64,000 nt of DNA from positions 1-64,000 of the forward strand of contig JAECZO010000123.1 in assembly GCA_019188245.1 (NCBI GenBank), read 5' to 3'. This stretch comes from Novymonas esmeraldas. Its lineage: Eukaryota > Euglenozoa > Kinetoplastea > Trypanosomatida > Trypanosomatidae. Under the pieces are notes generated by a model. The model made no database searches and was not told the origin of the DNA. It saw only the letters and a list, made by a program, of their open reading frames with translations. A program made the position numbers and the translations under genes. Positions within the stretch are counted from its first letter, which is position 1. Every line of letters begins with the position of its first letter. Positions 40,001-51,763 of the stretch are shown one piece after another.

Positions 40001-40475
40001 GTGGTGGATGAGAGGGAGTACGGTAGAGTCATTCCTTTCCCCACACATAAGACCTCCCCCTTCCCCTCTCCTCCGCTCTCGTCGTGGTTCCGTCAAGCGC
40101 TGTCGAACGTCTATCTCTTCGGCGGGGTGGTTGTGGTGGTGAGGCGGGACATGAGTGCCATGACATGGACCAACACGACACAGCCCCCTCCTCCCCCCCT
40201 CCTGACGTGGACGAGGTCAGCCACACCGTGTGCCACGCGGTCATGCGACACTCTCTTGTTGTGCTCTCCACCAACGACGGAGACCGTCGCTGGATGTGTC
40301 ACCAATGAAAACAACACGAATGAGAAGGTTTTGGGTAGTGGGAGACACACACGCACACACATATACGCACACACGCACACACACACAACAGACTACTCCA
40401 ACACGCACCTCTCCGTGTGTGTATGTGTGTGCGCTTCACTGCAGATCATCTCGCGCCTTGGTCATCCTCTGGCCT
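39902..40475. other. Intergenic spacer
   Basis: It contains (GT)n at about 39965-39998 and CA-rich DNA near 40346-40390. No gene is seen. Confidence 0.6.
39965..39998. repeat. (GT)n microsatellite
   Basis: Perfect run about 65 bases upstream of the PPR-like gene's ATG; (CA)n in the mRNA leader. Confidence 0.95.
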
Positions 40476-42914
40476 CTACTCGTGCGTGACCTCGATGACG
40501 GCGCCGCTCACGAGGTGGTAGTGGCCGAGTGTGTGCCGGTCCAGCAACGTCGTCGCCGTGCCGTCGCCGTGCTTCACTGTGAGGGTGCAGCGGGAGAGCG
40601 GAATGAGCGTTCGGCGCTGCACCGCAGCACGCACTCTCAGAACCTTCTCCTTCACCGGCAGTCGCTCTTGCCAGTCCTTCTTGGTGTAGTGCCGGTCGTT
40701 CACGTGGAAGCGGACTTGGATGGTCTCCTCCGCTGCGTACACCCACACCTCTTGCGCCCCGCCGCCACTGGACGGGGCCGCGGTGCTGCGCAGTGCCGAT
40801 GCCAAGCCGAGCGTGGTGCTGCCCACCAGCGTCGCTGGGTCAAGCACCTTCTGCGCGGCGGTGGGTGGGGCACCAGCGCTGTCTTCGCCGGTGCTCGCCA
40901 CCCGCCACTCCTGCCGCGCTGCTGGGATGCCGGTGCTGCCCTCCACCATCGCCATGACATCGCTGATGCGGTCCGCTGCGTGAGCCGTCACACTAAACGC
41001 CTTCTGTGGCGCCTGTGCAACGCGCACGACAAAAGTGCGCCACACGCTCGACGACGTCGGATCGGCGGCGAGCGCCGAGGCAAGCGCCATGGCTGTCGCA
41101 GACGCCGCAGGTGCAGCCGGCGTGGCCCGGAGAGGCTGCGGAAGTCCGGCTACATCGAGGACGACGGCGCCTGATCCACACGGCTGGAGGAGAGCCGCGT
41201 GGTGGCGCTGCGTGTTCGACGTCGACTCCGCCACCGTCAGGGGGACACCCAGCGCTGCCCAGAAGGCGTAGTTGTGGAGCAGATACTTGGTGAAGTCCCT
41301 GTAGGAGACGGCGGCGGCGCTCCCGAACAGGTCCGCGACCCACCGCTTCCGCTCCCCAGCCGGCACCTCGATCGTCTTCTCAAGGAGGCAATGATCCACC
41401 ATGTACTGCACCTCCTCCACCACCACAGTGTCCTCGACATCGCGGCGTAGCGCCACGAAGCAGAAGCGCGCTGCGCCTTGCACGGACAGCTGCGCCACGT
41501 GGAAGGCGCAGCCCACCATCAACTCTCGCAGATCACCCGCCCGCACCTCGGCGGGGCTCTTGTTCCCGAACGTCGCCGCCACCCGTGCAACCCCGCTGTC
41601 GAGCGAGGCGCGGCCCATGAGCACGTCGAAGATGTGGCGCACGTGCTCGACGCTGGGCTGCGCGTCCAGAATGCACTGCCGCTTCCACTGCCGCTGCGCC
41701 GCCTCGGACACGTGCTCGTGTGACTCCCACGCGATGGGCTGGTACGCGCCAGGCGGTGCCAGCGGCGGCTCTGGCTTGCCCCACAGCTGGGCCGACACCT
41801 GGTACTGTTCCTGGTACACCGGGTCGTTCACGCGCTGGCACGCCTCGTCGGCGTCGGGGCAGCGCGGTGCGTCGGCGGAGAGCGGCTTGCTGGACACCCG
41901 CATCGACACGAGCAGGAGGCCGAGGTCCACGCCGTTGGGGCTGCGCACCGGCGCCGTCCAACGAACGTCGCGGTCGCGCGCCGCCGCGGAGGTGAGTGGT
42001 GGCAGCGGCAGCGGGACGGCGACGTCGTGCGACGCGGCGGGGTCGACCACACTCTGCACGGAGCAGTGAAAGATGGCGCGGCGCAGCTCCGCCTCGGCCG
42101 CGCTGCCCTGCAGCGTCAGACACAGCGGCTGCTGCTGCTGCGACGCGGGGAGGATGAAGCGGTCCTGGCCGCCGAACTCGACGGAGGTGGTGTATTGAGC
42201 GCCGCGCACGTAGGCGGCGGCGCGCGCCAGCCATGTGGCGCGCAGCGTCAGCCCCACCGGGAATGGCGCAGGCGTGGGGGAGGGTGGGAGGGCCGGCGTC
42301 GCCTCGGCCCCCACGAGTGCCCCACCATGCGGTAGCACCGATACCTCCCAGCTCATCGCGACAAACCCGAAGTCGTCCAGGCGCTTCGCCTCCAGCAGCG
42401 CGTTGTCCATCACGAAGAGCGCATCGGTGGTGTCTTGCGCGTTGCGCGGGGCGAGCATCACCCGTACCGGATTGGTGGCCGGGGCGGAGCTCGTGCAGTG
42501 GGGGCTGAAGGGGGCATACGCCTCGCCGTAGAAGGCGGACCCATCAGCGGCCTCGATCGTGACGACGACGTAGTCGACGACGCTCTCGGCGCCGCCGTGG
42601 CGCTCCTCCCCCTTTCCAGGCGCCGCGAGCGACGTGAGGGCACTCGTCTCTGCCACCGTGAAGGTGAAGGTCTCGTTGAAGGTGGGGTGGGCGGTGAAGT
42701 AGCACGGTTTCGATCTGGCGACCTCCCTCGAGTTCAGCACCGTGTGCGTCCCATCCAGCGACGCCGTGCGCCGCGTCTTGACCGTGACGACGTGGACGCG
42801 CGCCACAGGGTCGCAGAGAAGCACGCCGGCCGTGGTGAGGAATGCGTGGTGCAGGGTGAGACGCACGTTGCTGTCGAAGCGCACAGCCAATGGTGTGAGA
42901 TGGTGGGGCTCCAT
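40476..42914 (-). CDS. Protein with C2-like, EF-hand-like and ubiquitin-like parts, 812 residues
   Basis: I do not recognise this as a named protein. The N-terminal region resembles a C2 domain: CDPVARVHVV followed after a loop by HPTFNETFTFTV, the usual NPxWNExFxF strand. A second beta-rich block with a similar character lies around 185-330. The middle (about 445-575) is helical (HIFDVLMGRASLD, DLRELMVGCAF, SYRDFTKYLLHNYAFW), like paired EF-hand-type helices but without clear calcium loops. The last 80 residues (VRFHVNDRHYTKKDW through VSGAVIEVTHE) look like a ubiquitin-like fold without a terminal Gly-Gly. No catalytic motif or membrane span is seen. A membrane- or cytoskeleton-associated scaffold is possible. 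On the transcribed strand the ATG follows T15-AGCG. Confidence 0.7.
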   Translation of the reverse strand: MEPHHLTPLAVRFDSNVRLTLHHAFLTTAGVLLCDPVARVHVVTVKTRRTASLDGTHTVLNSREVARSKPCYFTAHPTFNETFTFTVAETSALTSLAAPGKGEERHGGAESVVDYVVVTIEAADGSAFYGEAYAPFSPHCTSSAPATNPVRVMLAPRNAQDTTDALFVMDNALLEAKRLDDFGFVAMSWEVSVLPHGGALVGAEATPALPPSPTPAPFPVGLTLRATWLARAAAYVRGAQYTTSVEFGGQDRFILPASQQQQPLCLTLQGSAAEAELRRAIFHCSVQSVVDPAASHDVAVPLPLPPLTSAAARDRDVRWTAPVRSPNGVDLGLLLVSMRVSSKPLSADAPRCPDADEACQRVNDPVYQEQYQVSAQLWGKPEPPLAPPGAYQPIAWESHEHVSEAAQRQWKRQCILDAQPSVEHVRHIFDVLMGRASLDSGVARVAATFGNKSPAEVRAGDLRELMVGCAFHVAQLSVQGAARFCFVALRRDVEDTVVVEEVQYMVDHCLLEKTIEVPAGERKRWVADLFGSAAAVSYRDFTKYLLHNYAFWAALGVPLTVAESTSNTQRHHAALLQPCGSGAVVLDVAGLPQPLRATPAAPAASATAMALASALAADPTSSSVWRTFVVRVAQAPQKAFSVTAHAADRISDVMAMVEGSTGIPAARQEWRVASTGEDSAGAPPTAAQKVLDPATLVGSTTLGLASALRSTAAPSSGGGAQEVWVYAAEETIQVRFHVNDRHYTKKDWQERLPVKEKVLRVRAAVQRRTLIPLSRCTLTVKHGDGTATTLLDRHTLGHYHLVSGAVIEVTHE

Positions 42915-42916
42915 CG

Positions 42917-42933
42917 CTAAAAAAAAAAAAAAA
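42917..42933 (-). promoter_or_regulatory. T15 plus AG directly before the 812-residue gene
   Basis: On the transcribed strand T15 is followed by AG and, two bases later, the ATG. This looks like a splice acceptor, but it would leave a two-base leader before the AUG beyond the spliced leader. Confidence 0.45.
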
Positions 42934-44478
42934 GTGTCGTGGTGGTGGGGGTGGTGGTGGCCAAGCGAAGGACGGGGCCCCTTTTGTTCTTCGTTCCTCT
43001 TCTGCTGAGCGGTACACCGAGAGAGAACGCCGTGATGGATGTCGTTCGTCTCGTGCTGCTCTGTCTGTCTGTCTGTCGCTCTCGCTCTCTCTTTCAGCGA
43101 CTCTCTCTTTCTCAATCTCTACTGCTCTCCACTTCGCACGACAGTGGTGGGGCTCGCCGTCGGTGTGTGTCGCACGAGTGCGTACGTCGGTGGTGGAATG
43201 GTCTGTGCCGCCGTCTTTTTTTTTTTTTTTCTTGTGTGTGTGTGTCTATGAAGATGTATGTAAAAATGTATGTGTGTGTGTGTCCGATGTGCTGCGGGTC
43301 TCGGCAGACACCGGTGGATGTTTCACTTCTTCTTTTTCTTTCTTCTTTCGAGGGGCGTTGGCACACACGTCGTCACTACAACTATGTGAACGTGTCGACT
43401 TCTTCGCTGCGTCGCTTGCGGTGCCGCAGTGACGTCGTGTGCGGGCACGGAGGCCAAATACGATGCAGCGATGGCGACAGTGTTTGTGTGTGTGTGTGTG
43501 CGTGCGTGCGCGCAAAGAGGGGGAGGAGGAGGAGGAGAGAGCAAAAGAGAGGAAAGAGAAAAAAAAAAGGAGAGAGAGGACTACTCTGGCTGCGGTCACG
43601 CACCGCGCGTGTGAATCGCAGTCAGTGCTTGTGGATGCGCGTTGGGCTATGATCGGGTGTGCGTCTGCTGCGTGTCGCTGTGTGGAGGTCGACGTTGAGT
43701 ATTCAGCCCAGAGACCCATGCTGCATGTGTGAGGGGAGGGCGTGTGTGCGTGCATGTGAGTGAGATAGAGAGAGAGAGAGGTCGTAGAAGTGCACAGAGG
43801 GCGTGCTGGGGAGCAGAGCTCTTCCACATGCACCCCCGAGCACACACACACACAGACAGACAGCTGTGACCGTGCCAAGTATCTTCGGTTTCACCGTGTT
43901 GCATCGGTGTACTCCGCTCACTACCGTGTGTGCGGGAGAAGCATCAGCACATTATGTATCGCTGTGCATGTGTGGTACAGCGGGGAGGGAGGAAGAGAAG
44001 ATACATCTCTGTGCTTCCTCATCTCACCTTTTTTTTTTTTTTTGCGCGCGTGTGTGTGCGCGCACATGTATTTGTGCGTTGATCTTGTTCATACACCGAC
44101 ACACACACACAATCTCCGTATGAACAACAGAGATGACTCCGCCATCAGGGCGTGTGTGTGTGCATTACGCAGACGCGTGCATGTGTCCGTCTACTGTGCT
44201 TCCTGTGTGCCCAGCTGCTTGATTCCTTGGCTGAGCACGTCAACGAGGACAGCCAAACATCGACATCAACTAGCACATCACTCCACCATTGCACAAGCAC
44301 TCAAGGGGAGAGCTAGAGCAAGAGAGGGAGAGGGAGAGATACATACAGACTCACCGAGATGGGGCACACGCATACCAACGCCGCAGATATACATGATGGG
44401 CACTCCCACCCACCAGCGAAGAAGAAAACAACAACGACGGGGGACAGCCAAACAAAACAAGTAGCAACGATCAACGAT

Positions 44479-44498
44479 ATATAGATAGATAGATAGAT
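44479..44498. repeat. (GATA)n microsatellite
   Basis: Five ATAG/GATA units. Confidence 0.85.
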
Positions 44499-45013
44499 GT
44501 CCACTGATGCCGGCGTCTCCACGGATGCGACACTCACACACATCCTCGCCTCTCTCTGTCTCTCGCTTCGCAGAGGGTGTGTGCTTGTGTGTTACCCGTC
44601 TCCTGGACGGAAGCGTCTACACGTCCTTACTTCTGTACGCTACAAACACACGGGCACACACACGTACACACACACACACACACACACAGAGACAGACAAA
44701 CACACACACACAGAGACAGACGCAGACACACGCTCAAGCGGGGGCGAATAGAGATGCAGCCACGGTAGTGGGCAGGCAAAAGGGCGGACGGACAGACGAA
44801 GGAGAACATGTAGAAGTTTGGAGTGGAGGGGAGAGAGAGGAGGGGAAGTGAGAGAGGATGCACGGTAGGAAACGCAAGAGGGTAAAGCAACACGAGTATC
44901 CGCGTCAATTCACAGACACACACACACAAACAAACAAAACAAAAAAAAAAAACAACAACTGGCGACGCACCAGTTGCATGCCTATCAGGTGTCTCGGCGC
45001 GGGTCTGTGCGCC

Positions 45014-48000
45014 TCACGGGACCCCCACCAAGGTGAAGGCACCCCACGTGTTCGCGGACATGTCTTTCCTCCTGGCCTCTGCCATCGTTGTGCGCAGTGC
45101 CACCGCGTAGGGGCACTGCAACGACCATCGAAGCACCCGCTTCAGGTTCGTCAGGTAGAGCGCGATGAAGGCGTGGTGTTCCTCTGTTGGCGCCAGCCCG
45201 TGAACGAGGTTCAGCCGGAGCACGCGGTGCACGCCGAGTACCATGCACATCTTGACCGACGCCGCGGGGTCGCTGACGGTGGGGTACTGACTGCGGTTTG
45301 CAGTGAGGACGAGGAGATCAATGTGGGAGCAGAGCGGCGGCTGGGGAAGGCTCGGCGGAGGGGACGCCGCTGCTGCGCCAGAGGAGCTGCTCAGCAGGGC
45401 CGAGGGAACGTTCGAGGACGATGCTGCAGCGGTGACACTGCTGTTTCCGCCAAGGTTCACGGAGTGTGTCGATTGCTGCTGCTGCTGCTGCTGCTGTGGT
45501 GGGCTGCGCACCTGCTTCAGGTTCTGCGCCAAGTCCTGTATCGTCACCACGCCGTCCGCAACGCGGATGAGTCCCTTCTCCACCGGGGGGAGGAAGACCA
45601 GTGCGCGGGTGCGCACGTCTGTGAAGGCCTGGATGAGCTCCTTGCGCGTGCACCCGCGGTGGACGCGCCAGGTGGACAGCATCTCGTCGAACGTGATGTC
45701 GTCCTTCTCCGGGGGCTGCGGTGCGCTGCCCGGCGCGGCCGACATGCGATCCCCTGTGGCCGCCGTACTGCGCACGCTCATGTCGCCAGCGATGGCGGAG
45801 GCGGCGTGCGCGTTCCCGGCGAGCAGGGAGTCGGTGAGCGACGGCGCCGATGACATGGGCGGCCGCGTGGGCGTCTGCGGGGGCGGTTTTGTGGCCACCG
45901 TCGAGGCTTGTGCGTTCGCTGGCGCGTTCGCGGAGGCGGTTGCTGCGACTGCGGCGCCGCCGCCGCCACCGGAGACGGGTTTGGGCTGCGACCGCGCTTG
46001 CGGCGAGAGCGGCGCGCACGGGACGATGGTTGGCATGGCCAGCGGCGCCGACACAGCCGCTGCGGTGGAGGTGGTGGTGGTGCTATCGTAGGGCACGAAG
46101 ATGTAGCGCATGGCGGTTGGGTCCAGCGCCCCACACGTGCGCTGCGGCTGCTGCGTCATGCCACGGTGTACAAAGTGCGTCATGGACGGCGTCACGATGA
46201 GCGTGAACTGCTCCCCCAGCGGGGCGTCGTCGTCTCCGTAGTTGGGGGACGGCAGGAGGCCGGCAAAGGGCAGGTGCATCAAGGACACATCCGGCATGAT
46301 GATGAGCGTCTCGGCGTCTTGGTAGGACACGTGCTCGCGGCGCATGCGGTCGGCGATGGGTTGCCAGGCGTCCGCGTAGAGGTTGCGCAGGCACGTCGCC
46401 GTTTCGTCATCCAGCGCGGCGCGCAGCGCGTCTGGCGTCACGTGGGTGAGCGCGGGACCGGCGGCGGCAGCACGAGCCATGGCGGCGGTGCCGAAGGGGT
46501 GGGCAGGGTCAGCGGGTGTGGCCTGGCCGTGGTCTGCCGAGATGGACGTCTCGGCCGAGACGGCGGCCATCGCGGCGCTCATCGCATCCTTGCTGTGGTA
46601 CTCCTTGAGCGACACCTGCGAGCGCAGCTTCATGAAGCCGGCGGTGCCTGGAGGGCGGACGACGATGTCGCACTGCGCCCCGTACTCGGTCGTGTACTCG
46701 GCGAAGTAGAAGACGAAGAGAGACTGAGGGTAGGCGAGTAGGGCGAAGTCGACGGCCTCGGCGGGGCTGTACGGGATCGTGGCGTGGCGCACACTGCGAG
46801 GCATGAACAGCACCTGCGCGGCGGTCTCCATCATCTCCATCGCGCCCCGGAAGTACGTCGTGCGCACTGTGGAGGGCTTGCGCTCGTGCCCGCCGTCCTC
46901 GTCCATGCCGTTGCCCGTGCGTGCAGCCGCGGCGGAGGCGGTGGGGCGCCCCTCCTGGAACGCGGCGCCGCGTGGCGAGCTGTTCGCCAGCGGTGAGCTC
47001 GTGCTGCTGCGACCAGAGAGCGTCGCGTGCTCTGAGGTGGAGCGGCTGGCGTCAACCGGGAGCTCCAAGACATCTGTGCCCGCCGCCGCTGCTGCTGGGC
47101 GGCTGCAGATGGACACGTTGGCGAGACCCGTCGGTGGCGGCACGTACGTGCTGGAGACGGACTTGACACCAGGTGTGCCGCCCCCTGCGACGGCAGCGGT
47201 GTTGGCCGTCGCTTTGACAGCCGCCGTGGTGATCGTCGGCGCCGACCTCGGCGTCGGCTTCTTCGAGCTCGCCTGATCCGCCGCCTCCTCGCCGTCGATG
47301 CTCACCGTCAGCGGCGAGTCGTGGTGCGGGTGGTCGGCGACGTCGTCGACGTCTGTGGCGCGCTGCGCCTCGTCCTCCGCGTCGTCAGCGGCCTCGAGAT
47401 CGCCGCCGTCAGACTGACCGGCGCTGCTGCTGCCTTCGCTGTGATCGTTGCCGGCGCCGAAGACGGCGTCTTGGTTCGGAGGGAGGCCGCGCATGGACAC
47501 GTTCGTGCTGGACGCCAGCGACGGCGGCAGCGTGGCGACGCCGGGGTGCTTCGGTGCCAGAGACGCAGAGATGAAGGATGGCATCCCCGACGGCGCGTCG
47601 CCGTCATCGTCGTCGTCGTCGTCGCCGGTGTAGTCGAGGGGCCCGTCGCCACCACCACCGCCGCCCTGCCGCCGCTGCTCCGACTCGTCCGCGTCGCGGT
47701 CCTCCTTTCGTCTGATGGCGTCAGCCAGCGCCAGCCCGGGCGGCGGACGCCGGCCAAACATGCTCTGATTGGACAACAGCCCGCTGCCGCTGCCGAAGCC
47801 GTCGGCGTCGTCGTCGTCGTCGCCGAACTTGCAGTCCTCGCCGAACATGGACGACGAGCGGCGCAGCTCCTCCTCCTTGGCGAGCATCACCCCGAGGTCA
47901 CCGCTGCTGTTGCACAGCCCGCTGTCCACGTAGCGGAAGTCGCCACCGCTCGCCTCCGAGTCGCTCGTGAGACCAGCGCCGCCGCTGTACACCAGCGCAG

Positions 48001-51000
48001 GGTCCACCTGCGCGGGGGCGTCGTCGAGGTACGCGTAGTGGACCAGCCAGCGCGCGCTGTCCAGTGCGATGTGCCGGCACTCCTCATCGAGGGTCTCGGC
48101 GAGGGCAAAGGCGTTCAGCGTCGCCTCATGGTGCGCGCGGGCCTGCATGTTGTGATTTTCCGAAGCGAACGCGGCGGAGAGGGCGGCGTTCGCCTTGCCG
48201 AGCTCCACCCAGTTGCCGAGGTTGCGTGCCTTGGCGGCCCAGCTCTGCATCACCTTGATGGCCTCGGCTGACTTGTTCAGCCCCAGCCGCGCCTTGGCCC
48301 GCATGCTCAGCAGCGCGCCGCTCCACTCCACCGACTTCTCCTGCACCTTCTCGCGACTGTCGAGGGCAGTGATGCACGCATCGTACTGGCCCAGCTGCAG
48401 ATTCGCGTTGGCGAGCGCCTCGAGCGCGAAGCGACGGTCTCCGGCAGCGTCCTCGCCCTCCTCTCCGGTCGCGAGCTTCTCCAACTCCTCCGCTGTCTTC
48501 ACCACATCAATGAACATGCCGGCGGCCTCCTGCCCTGCCACGATGTTGCGCATTGTCTCCCGGCTCACCTCCTTGTCCTCGTACTCCTTCGCCAACTCGC
48601 TCACCTTCGCCCACGTATCACGCGCCTTGTCGCTCGAGCTCGAGGCGGTGTAGAGCCGAGCGAGACTCAGCATAGAGTTGTAGGCGAGCAACTTGTCCTG
48701 ACACTCGTTCGCGTACTCCATGACGAGCGTGTGATAGTGGATCGCTGTCGTCGGCTTTTCCAAGGCGCGGTAGACGTTGGCGAGCTTGCTGAGCACTACG
48801 CTCTCGCACGCGCGCGAGTCCATGCGCTCCTCGTCGGCGATAACGGCACGCAGGTCTCGCGCTGCTGTCGACGCGGTCAGCTCGCGGTTCACCAGGTTGT
48901 CTGCGATGAGAACGTCTTCCTCGTCCCAGAGGAAGAACTCCTCGTCCAGCGGGATCACCTGGCCCCAGCCCCCCTGCAGCGATGACACTCCCTCGCCACC
49001 GACGCCGGCGCCGACGGAGCCGTTGTTGTTGTTGTTGTTGCCGAGCGCTTTGTGGGTCGCGTGCGCGGCGGGCGGGTGCGATGTCGCGCCGTCGTCGGGA
49101 CCAAAGGGGCCCGTCGACGACTGCTGCGATGAGAAGCGTGCTTGTGGGGTCGTCTGACTCACGCGGCGCCGCGACCGCGCCGCTGCACTGGCGGCCTCCA
49201 CCTCGCTCATCGAGATGACGAGCGCGTGCGAGTACACCTTCAGCGCCTCCTCCCAGTTCTTGATGAGTGAGTGGGCGTCGCCGCTGACGATGAAGATGTC
49301 GCGGTGGGCCTTGCGGATGTGCGACTTGGCTTCGCGGAGGGCAAACAGTGCTGTCATGCACTCACTCGAGCTCTCCATGTGCACCCGAATCGGTGACTGC
49401 TGCGGCGAGTGCGGCGCGGAGACGCTGGGTGTGTGGCTGCTGCGCGCCGTCGGCGCCACCGTTACACTGGAGACGGCGGCGCTGACACCGGGCATGGGCG
49501 AGGACGCATCAGTAGCGCTGCCGTTGGCACCGGCGCCGCTGAACTGGAGGGAGCTGCTTCGGCGGCTGCGGTCGTCGTCGTCGATCACGCCTGCTGCTGC
49601 TGTTGCTGCCGCTGCTGCTCCATCGCCACCACCACCACCGCCGCCGCTAGCGCCGTCGTCGTGCTGCGGCGGCTCCTCCTGGGCGGAGGCGGAGTCCGTG
49701 GCTGCTGCTGCTGCTGCGGCTGCAGCACCGGCAGCCGTCACGCGCCGCGGCCGCAGCGGGAAGTCGTCCGGTGAGTTCCACTCCGGCGTGCGGCGATCGT
49801 CGCCCAGCGGCGACGGCGACCCGATGGACGACTGGCTGGTGGGCATGTGCAGCGGCGGCACCTCAATCGTGCGAGCCACCTCTGCGCCGGCGCCGTCGTC
49901 TCCATCTTCGCTGCGTTGGCGGCTGCGCGCTGCGGTGGTGGCGGTGGTGGCAGCGGTGACGGGCTCGTCACGGGGCGGCGTGGCGGCGGCGGCGGCGGTG
50001 CCTCGCAGTGTTTCGATGCGGTGCGACGTGCGCGGCGAGTTCAGCGTGGCGGCCACCGTCTTGTCCGCCGGGCGCACGTCTTCGAGAGAGCGGCGCAGCT
50101 CGGTGCGGATGAGGGAGATCCACGTGTCGCTCTCTTGCAGCAGCTGATCCACCTGCAACACGGCGCGGAGTGCCCGGTCTCCATCGAACTCGGCCAAGCA
50201 CCGCGCATACAGCATGTAGACAGCGATCTTGACGGAGCTCACGTAGGTGCGCAGTACGACGTCCTCGGCCGTGTAAGGATCCTCGGTGGAGTGGAGGATC
50301 TCGCGCCACATCGGCGGCCGCACCAGCGCCGAGTTCGGCTTGTTCTCGATGAGAGGTTCCAGCAGCAGCGCGGCCTTGCGCGCCTGGTTCAGCAACAGAA
50401 GCCCTTTGCAGATGACGATGAGACTACACGGCACGGCAGTGAGCAGGCGCTTCGGCGTGCCGCCTTTGGCCTGCCACCGCTGCAGTGACCGCTGCGAGCT
50501 GTAGGCGCTGCTGACGGCGTTGCTCAGCTCTTCACGGCGCTCGCGCACATTCACCTCGTGCTCCGCCTGTGTGACGTAGGTGAGCGCCAGCATGCGCTCG
50601 CTCTCGGCAACGCGCCAGACGAGCTCCAGATCGTCCTCGATGGCATCCGTCACCCCAGGAATGTGCTCCTCAGCTGTGGTGAGGCTGCCGGAGCCGGCGG
50701 AGCGGAGGTGCAGGTTGCGGTGGAACTGCTGCTGCTGCTGCTGCTGCTGCTGCGGTGGCGGCGGCGGCGCCTTGACCGCTTCGGCAGAAGATACAGTTGC
50801 CGCCATGTTTGAAGTGGTGGCGGCGGCGGCATCGGCTGCCTGGAGAGACTTTTTGGCGATGCTCACGGCGTAGCGAAAGAGCTCCATCGAGCGCTTGTAG
50901 CCCTTCTGCTTCATCAGCTGCGAGCCGCGCTCCATGTAGGCGGCAAAGAGCTCCGTCTCGCGCGTACGCCGGCGCAGCATCTGCATCACCTGCGCGCAGT

Positions 51001-51728
51001 TCACAAAGTACTTCTCCGCCTTGGCCAGGTCGTTGAAGGCGGCGTGTGCCAGCCAGCACTCCCTCAGCAGGTACACATATGAGCGCAGCAGCTTCGATCG
51101 GCAGTCGCCGAAGCGAAGCACGTAGTCGCCGCGCGGCCGCGGGGCGAGCATCTGCAGCATCTGTTCACACAGCGACGCCTGCGGCAGCACAAACTGTACC
51201 GTCTCGATGACGGCGCCGTAGACGCGGCACGCCGCCTGGGCACGCACGAGGAGCACCATCGACTGGAGGTACCGCAGGGACGAGAAGATCGTCTGGTGGT
51301 GACTCGTCCACTCCTTCTTCTCGAACTTGAAGTGCTTCTGGGCATTCGTGAGCGCCTCCACCGACTTGCCCGACGCAAGACGGGCGTTGATGAGCGAGAC
51401 GATGGCGCGCTGGCGCGCGCGGAACTCGCCGAACGCGCTGGCGACGAGGCGCTCCTCGAGGGCGTCCTTCTCCGCCTCCGCCAAACGCGGCGGCTTCGCC
51501 GTCAGACACTGCTCGCCGCGCTTGTGCAGCGCCGCCGACCAGGACATGTTCACAATCCGCTCCAACACCAGCGACTCAAGCGCGCCGTAGCCGCTTCGCG
51601 GTGTCGCCAACGGCAGCGGGGTGCTGCTGCTGACGGTGTTGAGGTACTGATGGTGCAGGGCGACCGTCGGCATGGACAGCGCGCTCGCCTCCATCGCACG
51701 TCGGCTGGCGTTGTCCTCGCTCACCTCG

Positions 51729-51763
<35 letters not shown>

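Larger units (their letters stand above)
42915..45013. other. Long intergenic spacer (2.1 kb)
   Basis: It contains the T15 tract, T15 near 43217-43231 and T13 near 44031-44043 (poly-A in mRNA sense), GT near 43485-43500, AC near 44100-44112 and 44662-44690, a (GATA)n run at 44479-44498 and CA-rich DNA to 44725. No gene is seen. Confidence 0.6.
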
